Origin: Bacteriovoracaceae bacterium | Lineage (GTDB): Bacteria > Bdellovibrionota > Bacteriovoracia > Bacteriovoracales > Bacteriovoracaceae | Direction of reading: 5' to 3' | Length of the DNA: 7,966 nucleotides | Assembly: GCA_947448095.1 (NCBI GenBank) | Contig: CANFNN010000129.1 | Coordinates: forward strand, 1-7,966 | Shown: one piece after another, positions 5,685 through 7,966 of the stretch | Layout: each line of letters begins with the position of its first letter | Numbering within the stretch: position 1 is the first letter of the stretch | Position numbers and translations under genes: made by a program | The notes under the pieces: generated by a model | What the model was told of the DNA's origin: nothing | The model's database searches: none | Seen by the model: only the letters and a program-made list of their open reading frames with translations

Positions 5685-6851
5685 CTACAATTGCCAATGA
5701 ATTTTTTTATCAATGATCATCCCATCTTTGAGTTTAATTTTTAGCCATATATTATGCTCCAGGGATCTCGTCTCAAAAGATAAATATACTGAATCAATAT
5801 CATTTTTAACAGGGTTACCATATTCCCCTTCATCTACTTTAAAGGACACTTCTTCAATTTGACTGGCATGCAAACTTTCTCCCTCTATTTTTAGTCCTAC
5901 GGTGCGGTTCCATTTATACCAAGGCCTTACTGATGAGGTTCGAAATTGAATTTGGTTTAAATCAAAAGGAGGAATGATGGGATCCACACCTGAAACCCCA
6001 GGAAAAGCCGTTTTCACACCTTCAAGATCCCACATAATACAATAAGAGCCACCTCGTCTGGTGCAGTAATTAAAAGGCATGTACTGATAGCCTTGATCTC
6101 CACAATCAGGACCCCAGGAGTTTTTAATGATGAAATATCCTCCACCTGCCACCCGTTTATCAATTCCATAGCCGGAGATCGCAATGGCGTGGCCTCCACC
6201 TGTATCGGGAGAATCAGGGTCAAGTACGGCCTCACAAGCAAGCATGGATTTAGTGACGCTGACGCCTAGGTAGACGGGCCTTCCTTCGTCGAGGGATTTT
6301 ACGGCTTCCATCACATTGTCATAAATCAGACTAATATATTTTAAAGATGTATGGGCCTTGGATTGCCAGCCGGGTAGTGGACGCTTGGATTCCTTGGGCC
6401 ACATAGGGTATTCGGTAATCGCCATTCTTTTGGCCGCTTCAACTGCACTTGCGCTGCTATAGGTTTTATATTTTGACCAAAGATGACTTTCTGAAAGCTT
6501 CACCACTTGGGGAGCTGCCAATAAATTTTCAATCGTCGCTATTAGTCCATAAGCTGAGCAGCGAGCACCCAGTTGAGAAATAACAGGGGTATCTTTATAG
6601 CGTAAATCTTTTCCTTCAAGGCCTTCAAACGAGAGATGGGCTTGCTCAGGAAGAGTTCTTAATTGTTGCTGTAGAGGAGGAGTTATGACTTGATTGAGAC
6701 TGGGAATAGGAAAGGGGTTTTTGAAGGCTGATCTCTCTCGTTCAGGGGAGAGTAACTTTTGCACAATTTCATTATGAGAAAAATAAGCTTGGGACAAAGT
6801 GGGAGCAAGTGTGCCGATTAAGCTGAAGAATAAGTTGAGTTTATTATTCAT
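5685..6851 (-). CDS. Exported papain-like (C1) cysteine peptidase with C-terminal beta-sandwich domain
   Basis: This 388-residue protein carries a C1 peptidase core. Residues 1-22 are a signal peptide (SLIGTLAPTLSQA). TPVISQLGARCSAYGLIATIENLLA (88-112) holds oxyanion Gln93 and nucleophile Cys98, with RCSAYG where papains have CGSCWAF. GGGHAIAISGYG (218-229) supplies His221 and YFIIKNSWGPDCGDQGY (239-255) supplies Asn244, so the catalytic set is complete. Residues 23-85 could be a short propeptide. Residues about 300-388 form a separate beta-rich domain (VGLKIEGESL, IEEVSFKVDEGEYGNP, IWLKIKLKDGMIIDKKIHWQL) that looks like a prokaryotic YEATS-type sandwich; this is my reading, at moderate confidence. 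AAGGTG precedes the ATG. The gene is convergent with the transglutaminase, 35 bases apart. A periplasmic or secreted protein-degrading enzyme is inferred. Confidence 0.92.
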   Translation of the reverse strand: MNNKLNLFFSLIGTLAPTLSQAYFSHNEIVQKLLSPERERSAFKNPFPIPSLNQVITPPLQQQLRTLPEQAHLSFEGLEGKDLRYKDTPVISQLGARCSAYGLIATIENLLAAPQVVKLSESHLWSKYKTYSSASAVEAAKRMAITEYPMWPKESKRPLPGWQSKAHTSLKYISLIYDNVMEAVKSLDEGRPVYLGVSVTKSMLACEAVLDPDSPDTGGGHAIAISGYGIDKRVAGGGYFIIKNSWGPDCGDQGYQYMPFNYCTRRGGSYCIMWDLEGVKTAFPGVSGVDPIIPPFDLNQIQFRTSSVRPWYKWNRTVGLKIEGESLHASQIEEVSFKVDEGEYGNPVKNDIDSVYLSFETRSLEHNIWLKIKLKDGMIIDKKIHWQL

Positions 6852-6883
6852 GTTTCACCTTTTACTTAAAAAGTTCCGGTGAA

Positions 6884-6913
6884 AATTTACGATTAGGTGG
6901 ATGAAATTGTGAA
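6884..6913 (-). promoter_or_regulatory. Possible sigma70-like promoter for the C1 peptidase gene
   Basis: On the minus strand TTCACA (6913-6908) matches the -35 consensus at five of six bases and TAAATT (6889-6884) matches the -10 at four of six, with an 18-base spacer. Transcription would begin near 6877, leaving about 26 bases of leader with the AAGGTG ribosome site. The region is AT-rich, so chance matches are common. Confidence 0.35.
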
Positions 6914-6949
6914 TTTAAGTTTTCTTTAAAAAATTTAGTTCCGTGTTAA

Positions 6950-6988
6950 TGAAAAGGGGCACTATGCATTTTTTGCAAAGCGCCCCTT
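6950..6988 (-). terminator. Long hairpin terminator after the six-cysteine protein gene
   Basis: A 15+15 base near-perfect inverted repeat (6954-6968 with 6974-6988) has one mismatch, one G-U pair and a five-base loop. It lies six bases after the stop of the minus-strand gene. On the minus strand the stem ends CCCCTT and runs into TT then CATT, giving a short T-run, so termination is plausible but the U-tract is modest. The stem may also protect the mRNA end. Confidence 0.75.
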
Positions 6989-6994
6989 GAAAAT

Positions 6995-7480
6995 TTATTT
7001 TACTTTTTTGAGATCAACTTCTAAAGAGGCGTTAGCACCGCAAAAGCTTTGGCACTTTTGATTGGTAGTAATGCTCATGGCCTTACCATTTTTCGATAGT
7101 TCAGCACTCACGATACATGAAGTCGTAATCGTTTCACCATTTTCCATATTATATTCATCAACAGAAACTTCAGACACTAGAGTCTTTCCAACCAAAACGG
7201 CAGTTGCGGAAAATTCACACATGTGAAGATTCGAAGTAATTGTTGTGACAGAGAGTTTAAAGTTTTCGCCCTCTTTCGTTACAGAGGCATCATCAGAGGT
7301 ATTAAATAAGCACATCTCGTCAGACTTCATCCATTGACCGTTATCGGTTTCGCAGTCTGATTTATTTGTATACATTTGCGCCAGGACTTGGTGCTTGTTT
7401 TGAAAATTTCCAACCGGGTTAATCGCCGCAAAAGCGTTGATTGAAATGAACACAGAGAGTGTGAGAAAAATTGATTTCAT
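6995..7480 (-). CDS. Small secreted six-cysteine protein, unknown function
   Basis: This 161-residue protein starts at an ATG with GGAG six bases upstream. Residues 1-18 are a Sec signal peptide (SVFISINAFA, then AIN). The mature part has six cysteines (43, 57, 88, 122, 143, 147), an even number that suits disulfides in the periplasm or outside. The first pair frames CETDNGQWMKSDEMC (43-57); the last pair is CQSFC (143-147) followed by GANASLEVDLKK. Between them alternating hydrophobic residues (FKLSVTTITS, TLVSEVSVDEY, KAMSITTN) suggest a beta-sheet or barrel, somewhat like small periplasmic lipocalin or lysozyme-inhibitor-like proteins; that likeness is only general. I recognise no family. 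It has its own transcript, with the C1 peptidase gene downstream beyond the hairpin. Confidence 0.85.
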   Translation of the reverse strand: MKSIFLTLSVFISINAFAAINPVGNFQNKHQVLAQMYTNKSDCETDNGQWMKSDEMCLFNTSDDASVTKEGENFKLSVTTITSNLHMCEFSATAVLVGKTLVSEVSVDEYNMENGETITTSCIVSAELSKNGKAMSITTNQKCQSFCGANASLEVDLKKVK

Positions 7481-7580
7481 TGGTGACTCCGGTAATAGTT
7501 ATTTATAAATGCATTATGAGGTTTATTGCGATTACTCGATAGAGCTCTGGTATTTTTTTCAAGTGGGGGTGTCTAAAGAG

Positions 7581-7609
7581 TTTACGATTTCAAAAGCTAC
7601 CAGTAAAAT
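7581..7609 (+). promoter_or_regulatory. Sigma70-like promoter for the right-edge gene
   Basis: TTTACG (7581-7586) and TAAAAT (7604-7609) are separated by exactly 17 bases and match consensus at four and five of six positions. Transcription would start near 7616, leaving about 32 bases before the ATG at 7648, including the AGAAGG ribosome site. The rest of 7481-7647 must also hold the promoter of the divergent six-cysteine gene; on that strand CATAAT and TATAAA are AT-rich -10 candidates without a clear -35. Confidence 0.5.
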
Positions 7610-7647
7610 TTAGGTCTGAATAAATCCATTGAAAGCAAGAAGGTCCC

Positions 7648-7966
7648 ATGAATCAACTACTTACCCTTTTAGTATACTCACTCCTTGTTTCAGGCACAAC
7701 TCAAGCGGCGTTGATCAAGGTTAATAGTGAATTGGGTCAGCCCCTTTCGGCCGTGATGGTTACCCAATCTCTTATTGATCCGGGCACTCCTGATACCTCT
7801 GATGATGGTTACCAAAAACCCAATTTCGCGGTTTTTGTGGCCCCCGACATTACTGTTTTTACGGATGCTAAAGGCGTGGCCGAACTTCCTGATAGGGCCG
7901 GAGTAAAGTATCGTTTGCGAAAAATGAAATACATCGATCAAGAAATCATTCCTTCTAAAGAAGGGA
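7648..7966 (+). CDS. Exported protein with carboxypeptidase-regulatory-like N-terminal domain (partial, C-terminus cut)
   Basis: The frame opens at an ATG preceded by AGAAGG (spacing four) and runs off the right edge after 106 codons. Residues 1-20 are a signal peptide (LVYSLLVSGTTQA). The next part, LIKVNSELGQPLSAVMVTQS, is the first strand pair of a carboxypeptidase-regulatory or Cna-B-like beta-sandwich (xVxdxxGxPLxgVxV). DTSDDGYQKPN (49-59) follows, then VFTDAKGVAELPDRAGVKYRLRKMKYIDQEI (70-100) with the usual TDaxGxaxlp turn. Such domains often sit in front of another domain in secreted or periplasmic proteins, including some cytochrome-type ones, but nothing beyond residue 106 is visible, so the main function is unknown. 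The minus strand over 7690-7941 is open only by chance. Confidence 0.8.
   Translation, partial: MNQLLTLLVYSLLVSGTTQAALIKVNSELGQPLSAVMVTQSLIDPGTPDTSDDGYQKPNFAVFVAPDITVFTDAKGVAELPDRAGVKYRLRKMKYIDQEIIPSKEG

Noticed and set aside
7690..7941. Minus-strand frame of 83 codons
   Set aside because: Antisense to the exported right-edge gene, which has a promoter, ribosome site and signal peptide.
1..7966. CRISPR array, tRNA, rRNA, insertion sequence or attachment site
   Set aside because: No regularly spaced repeats, cloverleaf arms, transposase motifs or flanking direct repeats were seen on reading through both strands.

Overview
The window carries eight protein genes supported by good sequence evidence, two of them cut by the window edges, plus one plausible 50-residue small protein. 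DNA is AT-leaning, Shine-Dalgarno sites are of the ordinary GGAG/AAGG type, and most products start with a Sec signal peptide. There is no rRNA, tRNA or other taxonomic marker. The mix of exported peptidase-like proteins, a secreted elicitor-type transglutaminase and a CHASE-domain sensor kinase would fit a Gram-negative predatory or surface-active bacterium such as a Bdellovibrio/Bacteriovorax relative. That placement is an impression from style and gene content, not a demonstration.

Layout. 1-988 (minus, cut at the left edge): exported protein with a PDZ-like segment and the start of an S41 (C-terminal processing peptidase-like) domain. 1088-2004 (plus): a two-gene overlapping unit, an exported methionine-R-sulfoxide reductase MsrB followed by an HPP-family membrane protein (ATGA overlap). 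2062-2214 (plus): a small charged protein. 2285-4453 (plus): a large CHASE-PAS-histidine kinase with no response regulator beside it; its extended -10 lies so close to the ATG that the mRNA is probably leaderless. 4567-5649 (plus): a secreted transglutaminase-elicitor family protein that carries a close match to the Pep-13 motif of Phytophthora GP42. Its ribosome binding site lies in a hairpin, and the gene ends in a textbook terminator. 5685-6851 (minus, convergent): an exported papain-like (C1) cysteine peptidase with a C-terminal beta-sandwich that looks YEATS-like. 6995-7480 (minus): a small secreted six-cysteine protein of unknown function ending in a long hairpin. 7648-7966 (plus, cut at the right edge): an exported protein starting with a carboxypeptidase-regulatory-like beta-sandwich.

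How they might work together. Most genes look like independent transcription units; only msrB and the HPP gene are clearly coupled. The common theme is the envelope or the outside: two cysteine-dependent secreted enzymes facing each other (transglutaminase and C1 peptidase), a processing-peptidase-like protein, a periplasmic oxidative-repair enzyme, and a sensor kinase with an extracytoplasmic ligand domain. No mobile element, CRISPR array, tRNA or rRNA gene was seen. The most interesting signals are the Pep-13-like motif, the hairpin over the transglutaminase start, the leaderless kinase start and the C1-YEATS-like fusion.
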